From Lumbricus rubellus (Eukaryota > Annelida > Clitellata > Crassiclitellata > Lumbricidae): 64,000 nucleotides of DNA. Positions within the stretch are counted from its first letter, which is position 1, and the number at the start of each line of letters is the position of its first letter. A program made the position numbers and the translations under genes. Positions 1 through 9,929 of this stretch are shown one piece after another. The notes below the pieces were generated by a model. It was given only the letters and a program-made list of their open reading frames with translations, was not told the DNA's origin and did no database searches. Location of the stretch: contig OX243818.1 in NCBI GenBank assembly GCA_945859605.1, positions 33,462,507 through 33,526,506 of the forward strand, given 5' to 3'.

Positions 1-804
1 ATGCAGGCTTATGCTAAATTTAATTCTGGTGTGAAATATTTGTTAAGCGTCATTGATATATTCTCCAAGTATGCATTTATTCAGCCGTTAAAAGATAAGC
101 GCGGAGAATCTGTGGCAGATGCTTTCGTTAAAATATTTAATACGAGCAAAAGAAGGGGTGAAAAACTTTGGGTCGATAAGGGAACAGAATTTTATAATAA
201 ACAGGTAAAATCATTAGGTATGCAGTTGTACTCAACTGAGAATGAAGAGAAATCTTGTATCGTAGAAAGATTTAATAGAACAGTAAAAGAGAAGATGTTT
301 AAATATTTTACAGCAAATTCAACTCAGAGATATATCGATGTTTTAGATAATATGGTTAGTTTATACAACAACACAAGACATTCTTCCATTAAAATGACTC
401 CTGTTAAAGCGAGCATCAAAGCAAACGAATGGGTTGTGTGGACGAATCTGTATGGTGATGCTGTACCTGAAACTGTTAAACCTAAATTTTCGGTAGGAGA
501 TAAAGTAAGAATTTCTAAGAAGAAAAAGACATTTGAGAAAGGCTACACAAATCGTTGGACACAAGAAATTTTTACTATAACACAAATCCAATACACAGAC
601 CCTATAACCTATAAAATATCTGACTATCATGGAGAAGAAATAAAAGGGACATTTTATGAAGCTGAGTTACAATCGACAACGCAAGATACATTTAAAATAG
701 AAAAGATTATTAGGAAACGTGGAAACCGTTCATTGGTGAAATGGTTAGGCTATGATTATTCTTTCAATTCATGGGTTGATAATAAGGACTTGATATCATT
801 GTGA
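1..804 (+). CDS. Polinton/Maverick-type integrase with C-terminal chromodomain, 5' end outside the window
   Basis: The open frame enters from the left edge; base 1 happens to be an internal ATG, so the N-terminus (zinc-binding part and first catalytic Asp) lies outside. Residues 11-110 form a retroviral-type integrase core: VIDIFSKYA near residue 17, the second acidic residue in VDKGTEF (Asp59), the glutamate in VERFNR (Glu89). Residues 163-220 form the SH3-like C-terminal region seen in cellular-integrase relatives (KVRISK, GTFYEAEL). Residues 231-267 are a chromodomain (IEKIIRKR, LVKWLGY, NSWV). This order is typical of Polinton/Maverick integrases, which insert large self-synthesising DNA transposons. 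The Asp59-Glu89 spacing is 29 residues, shorter than the roughly 33-35 usual in such cores, so activity is uncertain. No other Polinton genes (polB, protease, ATPase, capsid) follow on the right; the rest would lie to the left. Confidence 0.85.
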   Translation: MQAYAKFNSGVKYLLSVIDIFSKYAFIQPLKDKRGESVADAFVKIFNTSKRRGEKLWVDKGTEFYNKQVKSLGMQLYSTENEEKSCIVERFNRTVKEKMFKYFTANSTQRYIDVLDNMVSLYNNTRHSSIKMTPVKASIKANEWVVWTNLYGDAVPETVKPKFSVGDKVRISKKKKTFEKGYTNRWTQEIFTITQIQYTDPITYKISDYHGEEIKGTFYEAELQSTTQDTFKIEKIIRKRGNRSLVKWLGYDYSFNSWVDNKDLISL

Positions 805-984
805 TTTTAACTGATTTATGATTTAATTTTAGAAGCCTTTCCCTTGTCTGCTAGAACTTGGGTTTTTCTTGAGTTTTTTTCAGCACAAAAAGATCTTGGG
901 TTCTTTCTGCGAACTTGTGAAAACTTGGTGTTTTTGTGCTTCCGAACCGGAAATTTTAGGACATTTCTGAAGATTTATATCAAT

Positions 985-1378
985 TTAATGACAAAAAAAA
1001 GTTTTTAAAAAAAGTTTTAAAAAAAGTGAAAAAAAAAGTTAAAAAAAAAAGTTTAAAAAAAAAAAAAAATTAAAAAAAAAAAGTTAAAAAAAAAAAAGTT
1101 AGAAAAAAAATTAGAAAAAAAGTTAGAAAAAAAGTTAGAAAAAAAGTTTAAAAAAAGTTTTAAAAAAAATTTAAAAAAAAAAAAAAATTTAAAAAAAAAA
1201 GTTAAAAAAAAAGTTAGAAAAAAAATTAGAAAAAAAAGTTAGAAAAAAAGTTAGAAAAAAAGTTAGAAAAAAAAGTTAGAAAAAAAGTTTGAAAAAAAAA
1301 TTAGAAAAAAAAGTTAGAAAAAAAGTTAGAAAAAAAGTTAGAAAAAAAAGTTAGAAAAAACAAGTTAGAAAAATAATA
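985..1378. repeat. A-rich GTTAGAAAAAA minisatellite
   Basis: About 390 bases of imperfect repeats of GTTAGAAAAAA and GTTTAAAAAAA, followed by a short TA run at 1377-1400. It lies directly 3' of the integrase gene. It could be part of the terminal region of the Polinton or an independent simple repeat; no terminal inverted repeat could be tested because the partner end is outside the window. Confidence 0.85.
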
Positions 1379-1440
1379 TATAATATATATATATATATAT
1401 AAAGAATTTTTCTGGGGACTTTTTGGTCATCAACTTTTTG

Positions 1441-1841
1441 GTCCGTGGACATCAACGCCACCATGGAATGTGTGGAATGCATCGACAAACACGAAGTCGC
1501 TGCATATCGTTTATCTGAGGATAAACAGTAGGCTTATGTATGGTAACACGTGCAACTAGCCTACACAGTCCGTGGACATCAACGCCACCATGGAATGTGT
1601 GGAATGCATCGACTAACACGGGCAAATACACGGACAAACACGTAGTCGCTGCATATCGATTATACAGTAGGCTTATGTATGGTAACACGTGCAACTAGCC
1701 TACACAGTCCGTGGACATCAACGCCACCATGGAATGTGTGGAATGCATCGACTAACACGGGCAAATACACGGACAAACACGTAGACTGTGTAGGCTAGTT
1801 GCACGTGTTACAATAATTATATACTGATAGATAATCGATAG
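1441..1841. repeat. ~130-bp tandem repeats with an inverted end
   Basis: The motif GTCCGTGGACATCAACGCC starts at 1441, 1568 and 1707, giving tandem units of 127 and 139 bp. The unit also contains GTCGCTGCATATCG and CACGTGCAACTAGCC. At 1784-1807 the last part appears in inverse orientation (24 bp, versus 1687-1709), and the array ends at 1809-1840 in a 32-bp segment repeated as a perfect inverse at 2984-3015. A further forward copy of the unit continues at 2976-3037, after the LINE insertion. Confidence 0.8.
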
Positions 1842-2975
1842 CGGTCTTCCTCTTCTTTGGTTTCGTTCATATCTTACTGATCGTACCCAAATGGTTATAC
1901 TAGATGATTCTCGCACCTCATGGGTTCCTGTTAAATTTGGAGTTCCTCAAGGATCCGTACTGGGTCCACTTCTTTATATCTTGTTTACAGCTGATATTCC
2001 TCTTCTCTTTGCTAAGCACTCAGCCTCTGGTCACCTTTATGCTGATGATGTTCAAACTTTTGTTCATGGCTCCTCTTACCAACAACTTGCTCTCTGTCAG
2101 TCTATTGAATCTCTTTCTGCTGATCTCAATTCTTGGATGTCCTCAAATCGTCTGTCGCTTAACTCTTCCAAGACTCAGTTGATCTGGTTGGGCACTCGTC
2201 AACAGCTTAATAAGCTTGATTACGTTTTACTTGCCAAGCACTTTCCTCAATTTACTTTCGTGGCAAATGTCCGTGACCTTGGTGTTACTATTGACAATAC
2301 TCTTTCCTTCTCTACACATATTGCTAATATTTCTCGGTCCAGCTTCTATCATCTACGTCGTTTACGTGCCATTCGGCGATCTCTCTCTTCGTCGATTTTT
2401 TCATCTATGGTCCACGCCTTCATCTGTTCCCGCATTGACTACTGTAACTCATTACTCATTGGGCTACCTAAACTCCGCCTTGCTCCTCTCCAATCGGTAC
2501 TTAATGCATCTGCTCGCTTGATTGCTCGCCTCCCTCGTTTCTCTCACATTTCGGCTTTCATGACTGAACACCTTCACTGGCTTCCTCTGACTGCCCGGAT
2601 TCAATATAAAATTCTTTTTCTCACCTATAAGATGTTTTTGGGTCTAGCGCCTCGCTACCTTTGTGATCTCATTAGGAAGCCTTTCTCAGCTACCGTTGGT
2701 CGTCCTCTCCGCTCTTTAGATCGTCATGATCTTCTTGTTCCACGATCTCGGACTGCCACAGCCCAACACCGCGCCTTTGCCTCTGTCTGCCCTTTACTGT
2801 GGAATGGCCTTCCTACTATTATTCGTGCTCAAATTTTATCTGGAGGCTTTACTTTTTCTGCCAGATGTCTCAAGACTTTTCTTTTTCCAGGAGTTCTTCG
2901 CACTGGGAGCGCCTCTGATTAGTTTGTGCTGTGAGAGGCGCTTTATAAATCCAAAAATAGAATAGAATAGAATAG
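1841..2975 (+). mobile_element. CR1-like LINE, 5'-truncated reverse transcriptase 3' half
   Basis: The frame 1891-2922 encodes the C-terminal part of a non-LTR reverse transcriptase: FGVPQGSVLGPLLY, the catalytic LYADDVQ motif, WMSSNRLSLNSSKTQ, then the CR1-type thumb and tail (SRIDYCNSLL, HWLPLTARIQYKI). The fingers and endonuclease are missing, so this is a 5'-truncated copy. The 3' end has the GGGAGCGCCTCTGATTAG...GAGGCGCTTTATAAAT tail and then (AATAG) repeats at 2958-2975. It is related to the element at 61-63.5 kb by sequence and tail. It sits between the 32-bp inverted segments 1809-1840 and 2984-3015. The frame is open over 343 codons, so the insertion is fairly young, but it cannot move by itself. 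Confidence 0.9.
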
Positions 2976-3256
2976 TCGCTGCATATCGATTATCTATCAG
3001 TATATAATTATTGTAAACAGTAAACTAGCCTACACAGACACACGACCAACAGGCAATGTTTTCTCGCTTTTGTTAGTCCATTGTCCTCTGAAACACGTAG
3101 ATCCAGTGAGATATAAAACCGATTGATTATAATAGTTGGATGATGAACACAGTAGTACACAGTTAGACAATGTCGCTGCCCAGGTTGCTGGCTGTTTGAC
3201 GGACGGCGAGATGATCTGATAAATTAAACGTCGTAGCAGCATAGCAACCTGTGTAA

Positions 3257-4102
3257 TTAAAGAAACTGGTCAACTTGATGTTCGTCCAGCAGTAACGAAG
3301 GTCGCTTTGTATCAATGATATCAGATTCTATGTGAAGAATGTCTGGATCAGTATTTATTGGTTGTAGGTTTAAAGTTGTGGGAATTGACTGAGGCTGAGT
3401 TGGATTTATTGTAAAATAATTATGTTGACAAGAAACTGCGACGGAAGCTCTCAACCGCTCAGCGAGTTCGATATCAGTTCTGAGATGTTCAAGGATCCGG
3501 TTGTGGTGCTTTGATAGTTGAGTAAATGATAATCCACATATTATCAAGCGAGGATAGACGCGTATAAGCATGGCAAACAGAGTGTATCGTTGTACCGTTC
3601 TGTAGTTTACACCAAATTCTATAAGATAAAATGTCTTAAGAGGCGAATCATGGGGTGCAAAATTACGTGCGTGAAGGTACATACTACCTCTCTGATATGC
3701 CAGGACTTGATGTAGTGCTGTAGCTGTAGTTTCTTCCTCTTTACACTGTGCATGTGCTAGTTTTAACGAAGTAAGATCCATCATGTCAATGGGATAAGTA
3801 GGGTTGTCTAAAATCATTGGGAAGTCATTATCATGATTTAGAATATATTCCTCGTATTCTGCAATCTTGAGTCGTATCTGAAGAAGAATCGAGTCCCGAA
3901 AAATTTGACTATCCTGAGATTCAGCGGTTGGTCTTCCATGAGGTCTTTGTCGCTTCGGCGGTTTCTTGAGACGGTTGCTAATAGAGCATAGATGTTCCTC
4001 GAATCGTTCTTTTTCGTCATTATTATTCTCAAACTCGGTACTCATCGCCAGGTGGATTGCATCGTTTGAAAACTTAGCCACACCTTTAAAGAATTCAGCC
4101 AT
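3257..4102 (-). CDS. hypothetical protein, 281 aa, family not recognised
   Basis: Single open frame on the minus strand. I take the ATG at 4102 (context TTCAAAATGGCTG; protein begins MAEFFKGVAKF) rather than the upstream ATG at 4192. The protein has a basic low-complexity stretch (RLKKPPKRQRPHGRP) near residue 50, then helical segments. Residues ~165-205 hold a pattern of basic, aromatic and hydrophobic residues (YRTVQRYTLFAMLIRVYPRL, then IICGLSF). The C-terminal 50 residues are polar and probably disordered. No signal peptide or membrane segment is evident. Single-exon structure next to transposon DNA suggests an element-borne gene or retrocopy, but I see no transposase motif. Function unknown. 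Confidence 0.55.
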   Translation of the reverse strand: MAEFFKGVAKFSNDAIHLAMSTEFENNNDEKERFEEHLCSISNRLKKPPKRQRPHGRPTAESQDSQIFRDSILLQIRLKIAEYEEYILNHDNDFPMILDNPTYPIDMMDLTSLKLAHAQCKEEETTATALHQVLAYQRGSMYLHARNFAPHDSPLKTFYLIEFGVNYRTVQRYTLFAMLIRVYPRLIICGLSFTQLSKHHNRILEHLRTDIELAERLRASVAVSCQHNYFTINPTQPQSIPTTLNLQPINTDPDILHIESDIIDTKRPSLLLDEHQVDQFL

Positions 4103-4539
4103 TTTGAACTGATTTATACAGCAACTATTTATCGCAAAATCAAAAAGCCACTGTGAGATGTAGCCTACAACAGACCGTTGGCAATGCTCCAAATTTACCT
4201 GTCTTACAACGTATACTATGCATGTAGCCTAGGTCAACGTTGTCGTGACAGTACCAGATCTTGTCTTAACTATATTGATTTCTGCATGGCTAAAGGTAGA
4301 TGCATGGTCGTGAATCACACCATCTGCTCTGTCTCGCTCTGCCGGGCTGTTGCAGCCGCTGGCTTAAGACGGATGTAAACAGAGCACGCAGAGTATGGGG
4401 CGCCAATGGAATAAAACGGCTTGATATAACAGCTTATACAACAGACTGATTTTATCACTATTTTAGCTTATTTTTTCTTCAATGGAAAACACCCCTAGAA
4501 AATTTAAAAAAGACTTCATTTTCAAGGCCTCGGCATATG

Positions 4540-4852
4540 AGGGTGGTGACCAATCCTCTCCCTCGCCGTCTCATCATCCACTGACCGTGTACTCATCATA
4601 GCTGAGTCGACAGTCCAGCGCGCTATCCACTGTACTACCGAGCACCCCCCTCAGGAAATAATAAAAGACCCTCAGCTTGTTAACCCTATACTGGTCGACA
4701 GTCTAGCTCGCTAACCACTGTACTACCGAGCACTCCCCTCAGGAAAATAAAAGACCCTCAGCTTGTTAACCCTATACTGGTCGACAGTCTAGCTCGCTAA
4801 CCACTGTACTACCGAGCACTCCCCTCAGGAAAATAAAAGACCCTCAAAGGGC
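4540..4852 (-). repeat. tRNA-derived SINE with tandemly duplicated head
   Basis: On the minus strand the segment ending near 4650 reads as a tRNA-like head (GGTAGTACAGTGGATAGCG, an A-box-like motif). The part starting GTCGACAGTC occurs at 4606, 4694 and 4780, so ~87 bp have been tandemly triplicated, each with GCTCGCTAACCACTGTACTA and the following AATAAAAGACCCTCA. It resembles the SINE at 15985-16157. Confidence 0.6.
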
Positions 4853-4893
4853 ACAATTAACTACTACTCAGGAGAGTTGTAAAAAAGCGAAAT

Positions 4894-7003
4894 ATGGACG
4901 ATGTCTTCCTTTGGCATAACGAATCCAACATTAAAAGGTAAGTTTTAAGATTTTTATAACATCAGGGAATATCAATCTGTGGAGTAGTTCGATCTAAAAC
5001 GCAATTTGACAATACGACCTCGCTCATTATTGCCGCGTAACAGAGTTGCTCGTGGACATATTACTATATAGTTTTAACACTTCAATTGGGTTTACCTGCG
5101 TAAAACAATAATTATTAAATGAACAGAACCAATACTGACCAAAATATAATACTATTAAGTCTAAGATGCAGGTCTACTATAAAATAATATGAAACAACAG
5201 ATTGAAGTTGAGAATGATGAAATTAAAATATGAATAGGTCTACCCGCGTCTACGTTGTTTGGTCCAAAAGAGAAGGGACAGAGAAGCTGTGTCTTTACGG
5301 CCTCACCCACAGTTAAGCTATATATTAAATAGTCTAGTTAATTATTGAACGTCCTATTAGCATTATTAGCATGCACTAGGCTTGCATGATCAGTAGGCTT
5401 TATCCAAGTCTTTAGTTAGTCTCTGATTTTTATAATTAAATGATAATTCACTGATTTGGAATTCACATGGTTACATGAGAATGAATTGAAACCGTGTATA
5501 CCAGATCTTCATGTCAATTTGCATGGCATTGCATTGCTGTTTTTCTCTGTAACTCAGTGTTATCATTTTGTACTGATGTTGAACTATTTCTTTTATTTCT
5601 TACTTTAACCTATCAGATCAAGAAGAGATAAGCAACCTGAGGCAGACAAAGGAGTGTCAGAAGAGATTGATACAATGGAAGGATTGCATTCACAGGCAGA
5701 CAAAGTAGTGTCAGAAGAGATTGATACAATGAAAGGATTGCATTCACAGGCAGACAAAGTAGTGTCAGAAGAGATTGATACAATGGAAGAATTACATTCA
5801 CAGGCAGACAAAGTAGTGTCAGAAGAGATTGATACAATGGAAGGATTGCATTCACAGGCAGACAAAGTAGTGTCAGAAGAGATTGATACAATGGAAGAAT
5901 TACATTCACATGCAGACAAAGTAGTGTCAGAAGAGATTGATACAATGGAAGGATTGCATTCACAGGCAGACAAAGTAGTGTCAGAAGAGATTGATACAAT
6001 GGAAGAATTACAATCACAGGCAGACAAAGTAGTGTCAGAAGAGATTGATACAATGGAAGAATTACATTCACAGGCAGACAAAGTAGTGTTAGAAGAGATT
6101 GATACAATGGAAGAATTACATTCACAGGCAGACAAAGTAGTGTCAGAAGAGATTGATACAATAGAATTATCGCATGAAGACGTCAGAGCCATGCTGCAGG
6201 GAGAGGGCTTTGAGTTTCAGGATTATAAATCTGCAGCGAAGAACTTAAATTTCTCAACCATACCATACACGAAAGTGAAGATCATTGTTTATTCAAACAG
6301 TGATTCAAATGTTGTTGTCGAATATGGGACTTCCTTTGACAAAAGTCTTCTGACTAAAGCTCATTATGATGAAACTAAATCAAGAAATACACCAGGAAGA
6401 CTGTGTAACACACCGCACGCATCGCAGAAGCTGCCTTTCCCATTTATTGCACAATGTAATCTCACTGCAGAATTGTCATCAGAAAAGGCAAGAGATTTGG
6501 AATCTATGCTGAAGTTCATGGATGAAACAGACACCCTGTACTTTAAAACAATCATCAAGAGCAGGCAGAAGAGACAGAATTCGTCAAGTAGTACTTCGAT
6601 TGCAGCAGCAGAAGAAGAGCCTACACCACGGACAACAAGCAGACAGAAGAGACAGAATTCGTCAAGTAGTACTTCGATTGCAGCAGCAGAAGAAAAGCCT
6701 AGACCACGGACAACAAGCAGACAGAAGAGACAGAATTCGTCAAGTAGTACTTCGATTGCAGCAGCAGAAGAAGAGCCTACACCACGGACAACAAGCAGAC
6801 AGAAGAGACAGAATTCGTCAAGTAGTACTTCGATTGCAGCAGCAGAAGAAGAGCCTACACCACGGACAACAAGCAGACAGAAGAGACAGGATTCGTCAAG
6901 TAGTACTTCGATTGCAGCAGCAGAAGAAGAGCCTAGACCACGGACAACAAGCAGACAGAAGAGACAGAATTCGTCAAGTAGTACTGCGATTGCAGCAGCA
7001 TAA
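4894..7003 (+). CDS. two-exon repeat-rich protein, 476 aa, with a probable premature stop
   Basis: Exon 1 is 4894-4937 (ATG, protein start MDDVFLWHNES, donor AAAAG|GTAAGT). Exon 2 starts at 5617 after CTATCAG. The join is in phase (44 + 1387 bases = 477 codons including the stop). Residues ~28-200 are nine full and one partial copies of an 18-residue unit (VSEEIDTMEGLHSQADKV), acidic and probably coiled coil. A non-repetitive part of ~130 residues follows (HEDVRAMLQGEGFEFQDY ... DETDTLYFKTIIKS), which I do not recognise. The C-terminal part is a 26-residue unit (RQKRQNSSSSTSIAAAEEEP). The frame stops at TAA 7001-7003 where other copies read GAA. Beyond it the same frame stays open for 59 codons to TAG 7181-7183 and carries RKRRKV, a nuclear-localisation-like motif. 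The coding status of the downstream part depends on that one base. Confidence 0.7.
5654..6150 (+). repeat. 54-bp coding minisatellite (9+ copies)
   Basis: Units of 54 bp (18 codons), nearly identical at the DNA level, with small alternations: GGATTG versus GAATTA at the GL/EL position. The period is a multiple of three, so length changes keep the frame. High identity among copies indicates recent expansion or homogenisation. Confidence 0.95.
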
Positions 7004-7085
7004 GAAAAGCCTAGACCACGGACAACAAGCAGACAGAAGAGACAGAATTCGTCAAGTAGTACTTCGATTGCAGCAGCAGAAGAGC
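6564..7085 (+). repeat. 78-bp coding minisatellite (7 copies)
   Basis: Units of 78 bp (26 codons), containing CAGAATTCGTCAAGTAGTAC and GCAGCAGCAGAAGAA. Copy 6 carries the TAA at 7001-7003; copy 7 is intact and is followed by the basic C-terminal tail. Confidence 0.95.
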
Positions 7086-7646
7086 CACGGAAAAGAAGGA
7101 AAGTTATGACTTTAAGAACAATTACTTCTTCTTCAGGAAGGAGAGTAAAAAGAGAATTTCGGGGACGCAATGATCAAAAATAGTCATGGAAAAAAGGAGA
7201 CAGCTATGCATAATTATCATTGCCTTTTATTCCTAAGGATTAAGCACTAACTTTTCTAAGTTACATCTCACACAGACTGACGTAAATAAACTGTTTAGGT
7301 ATCATTTCATGAGGTCTCTTTTCTTTCGGCAAGACTAGTATTATATTTTATCACGTGGGACAGCCAACATTATTTTCTTATGTTGCCTATAATTTTAAGA
7401 AAGTTTTGTGAGTAGGCGGATACAGCATTACTTTTTAGCATAGTAATGACGTAAGCTTACTCTTGCTTCAGCAATGTCGCAATTTCAATGCATGTGATGC
7501 ACTTCCTGGATCCCATTGCTGAAATTGCTTAATGATTATTTACAATGCTAAATTTAATTGTGATCATTGCTTAGGCCTTGTCAGCGTCTTAATAATTATT
7601 ACAAAGCAAGTGAGATTGAATGCACTGTTGCACTGTTGTAAAGTTC

Positions 7647-7652
7647 AATAAA
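7647..7652 (+). terminator. candidate poly(A) signal AATAAA
   Basis: AATAAA about 640 bases after TAA 7001 and 464 after the downstream TAG 7183; it is the clearest signal 3' of the repeat-rich gene. Confidence 0.4.
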
Positions 7653-7875
7653 GAATAGAAATAATATTATTATAAGCAGCATGTGGACTTAAGTCTGTAT
7701 AGTTCTATGGATTATGTACAGGAAGTTAGAATATGGTCTGGTAATTAACTTAATAATTATATTGCATCCTCCATATTTATTGTATGTATTACCAAAGAGA
7801 CTTTTTGTAAAATTAGTATAATTCCGATAAACAGTAATCTTTCAATACTGAACACACAGCAATAATTGTATTAGG

Positions 7876-8270
7876 AAATTCGTTTTCTCAGCTTAGCAAA
7901 AGGTGGACATAGAACTATGTAGTTCTAGGGGCACGAGATAGAGCAGTATAATTTTGAGCAAAGTACGCGCAATTATAGTGTTCTATGTCCATAATTGAGA
8001 CAATCTCAGTGCTATACTGCTATATGTCCAAAAAATGGTCACCCGTGCCATATTTATATCTAAATTACTCGTATTAAATTTAAATTATGATCAAAATAAA
8101 TATTAAGATCATACTAGGGAAAAACAGTGCTGTCCGAAAATGTAAATTTATTCGCCATCAATGAAACAGGGAAAAACATTTTCGTCACCAAACTTTAAAA
8201 TTCGTTTTTCTCAGTTTCGCAAAAAGTGGACTTAGTACTATATAGTTCTATAGTCGCGGTATCATTCTGT
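7876..8270. repeat. foldback repeat with ~70-bp direct copy
   Basis: AATTCGTTTTCTCAGCTTAGC at ~7877 and a diverged copy at 8199 both lead into GTGGAC(A/T)TAG...TAGTTCTA. Within the first copy TGGACATAGAAC (~7903) is matched by the inverse GTTCTATGTCCA (~7980), and AGAGCAGTATA (~7941) by TATACTGCTAT (~8011). This is the structure of a small foldback element. No coding potential seen. Confidence 0.45.
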
Positions 8271-8436
8271 TTATTGAATGTCACTGGATTATTTCCACCT
8301 ATGGAATGGCACTGTATTATTTTCGCCTATTGGATGGCACTGGATTATTTCCTCCTATGATCTCTTTTCTCTTGCGACTGAATTTCCTAGCTTTGTCTTT
8401 GCAACCACAGTTGATATATTATAATACATGACCTTC

Positions 8437-8512
8437 AGGGGCGGATCCAGGATTTCTGGTTAGGGGGGGCGAAAATACTGCCAATCCAATCTCGTAAATA
8501 TGTGTTTTTATA
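8437..8512 (+). mobile_element. hAT MITE, left end only
   Basis: CAGGGGCGGATCCAGG at 8437-8452 is the same terminus as the complete MITE at 13023-13285. The right end is not found before the TA run at 8510-8521 and the start of the Tc1-like element, so this copy is truncated. Confidence 0.6.
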
Positions 8513-8521
8513 TATATATAT

Positions 8522-9583
8522 AGGGTGACACAAAAGTTCGTTCACCGTTTTCAAAATGCGTTATCTCAGTAACCGCTTCATATTTCTTTATAATATTTGG
8601 TCGGTGTATACGTCAGTCAAATGAAAGATATTGGTACAAATTCGATTATGATCCGGTCCGTTTTCACCATTATTTATAAGAAAATGTAAAGACGACCAGT
8701 TTTTGCAGAAAAACCTGCGTTCATCAAATTTAAATCAAATGTGTACACGCCTATAGCCTCGTGTACAAGCGTGACAAGACATTGTTTTTACATATATAGG
8801 ACATACACAGACGTAGGTTATTAGCGCACAGTAGCTCCTTTCTGCTTAATCATAATGTCTCTATCCGACATGACTGAATCAGCGTCTGAAGTGCCCAACT
8901 GCTATCGATTTCCACGCTCGTTGGAGGCGACGCTTGAGCTGATCAACGTTCTTTGGCTCAGGATCTTTATAAACGCTGAGAGATAAAATACTCAACAAGT
9001 TCTCAATCGGAGAGAGTTCTGGAGAGTTTGGTGGTCAATCATTCGGCTTTATGTGTGACGGATGGTTGTCGTTTAGCCACTTTATCGTCACATCTGATGT
9101 GTGACAGCGTGCGCTATCCTGCTCAACAAACAACTTTCGTTGCATGACACTGCCGTTGTCGTTTTCTCTCTCGAACGCTCGCTTCACAATCTGCTCGAGA
9201 ATGTTGGTGATGTACATGTATGTAGTACTATGAGTTCAGTCTGGTACCATTTGACACAAATTGAAGTTTAGTGATACCCCTGGCAGTCATCCCACCCCAA
9301 ACCATCACCGAAGGACTAAACTTCATCTTTGGAGCAGGCGAAACGAAGGCTTACTCTTCCTATGCTGGATAGAGTCAGTGCCGTCATTAAGCAGAAAGGA
9401 GACACTGTACGCTAATAGCCTACGTCTGTGTATGTCCTATATAGGTAAAAACAATGTATTATCACGCTTGTATACGAGTCTAGACTAGTAGGCGTGTAGA
9501 CATTTTCTTTACTGCGTAAATTTGATGAACGCAGTTTTCCCGCAAAAACTGGTCGTCTTTACATTTTCTTACAAATAGGCCTA
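8522..9583 (-). mobile_element. degenerate Tc1/IS630-like element with long inverted repeats
   Basis: The minus strand between the arms encodes fragments of a DDE transposase: LFVEQDSARCHTSDVT (9035-9217; second catalytic Asp) and, in the following sequence, WPPNSPELSPIENL with the third acidic residue, followed by the usual Tc1 C-terminal region (QLKRRLQRAW). Stops and short frames show it is dead. Flanking arms of ~180 bp, 8676-8855 and ~9385-9583, are inverted copies of each other (shared GAAAATGTAAAGACGACCAG, CATACACAGACGTAGG, TTTCTGCTTAAT). A further 150 bp at the left (GGTGACACAAAAGTTCGTTC) has no partner at the right, so the right end is lost. Confidence 0.75.
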
Positions 9584-9689
9584 CTGGGCTATGCTAAGCT
9601 ACAATGTATACTATACTATACGTACCATACCATATCATACCATACCATACCGTACTATATAATAGACCCCACTCTACTCTCCTATTTCG

Positions 9690-9914
9690 GTCATCAGGAT
9701 TCCCCAGAATTGCGTGGAAAAAGCCATTATGCTGGGTCACGTGGAAGGTTGTCGACGCAAGGGTAGACCGCGTATTAGCTGGATTGACAACATTCTTGAT
9801 TGGTCCCGTCTTTCCGGATCCAATCTTCTCGCCGCTGCACGCGATAGGAGGCAGTGGAGAGCTGTAGTCCATGCATGTGACCAACCGTCGCGCAGCGACG
9901 TCGGTGATTGACAT
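9690..9914 (+). pseudogene. non-LTR retrotransposon C-terminal remnant (GRPR motif)
   Basis: Frame 9714-9911 translates to EKAIMLGHVEGCRRKGRPR...SWIDNILDW ... RDRRQWRAVVHA ... DVGD. The order LGHVEG, GRPR, W-D, RRQWR is the far C-terminal end of many RTE/Jockey-like reverse transcriptases. The rest of the element is absent. CTATAC-like repeats flank it (9605-9660, 9920-9945). Confidence 0.65.
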
Positions 9915-9929
9915 GACATGACTACTATA

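Noticed and set aside
4103..4192. Upstream start for the minus-strand hypothetical gene
   Set aside because: It adds 30 residues with no pattern; the ATG at 4102 has a better context.
5605..6192. Minus-strand open frames over the 54-bp array
   Set aside because: By-product of a repeat whose period is divisible by three; the plus strand has a start exon, splice sites and a unique core.
6364..7170. Other-frame ORFs (minus strand, and plus 6522-7109) over the 78-bp array
   Set aside because: Again repeat-generated; no independent start or splice signals.
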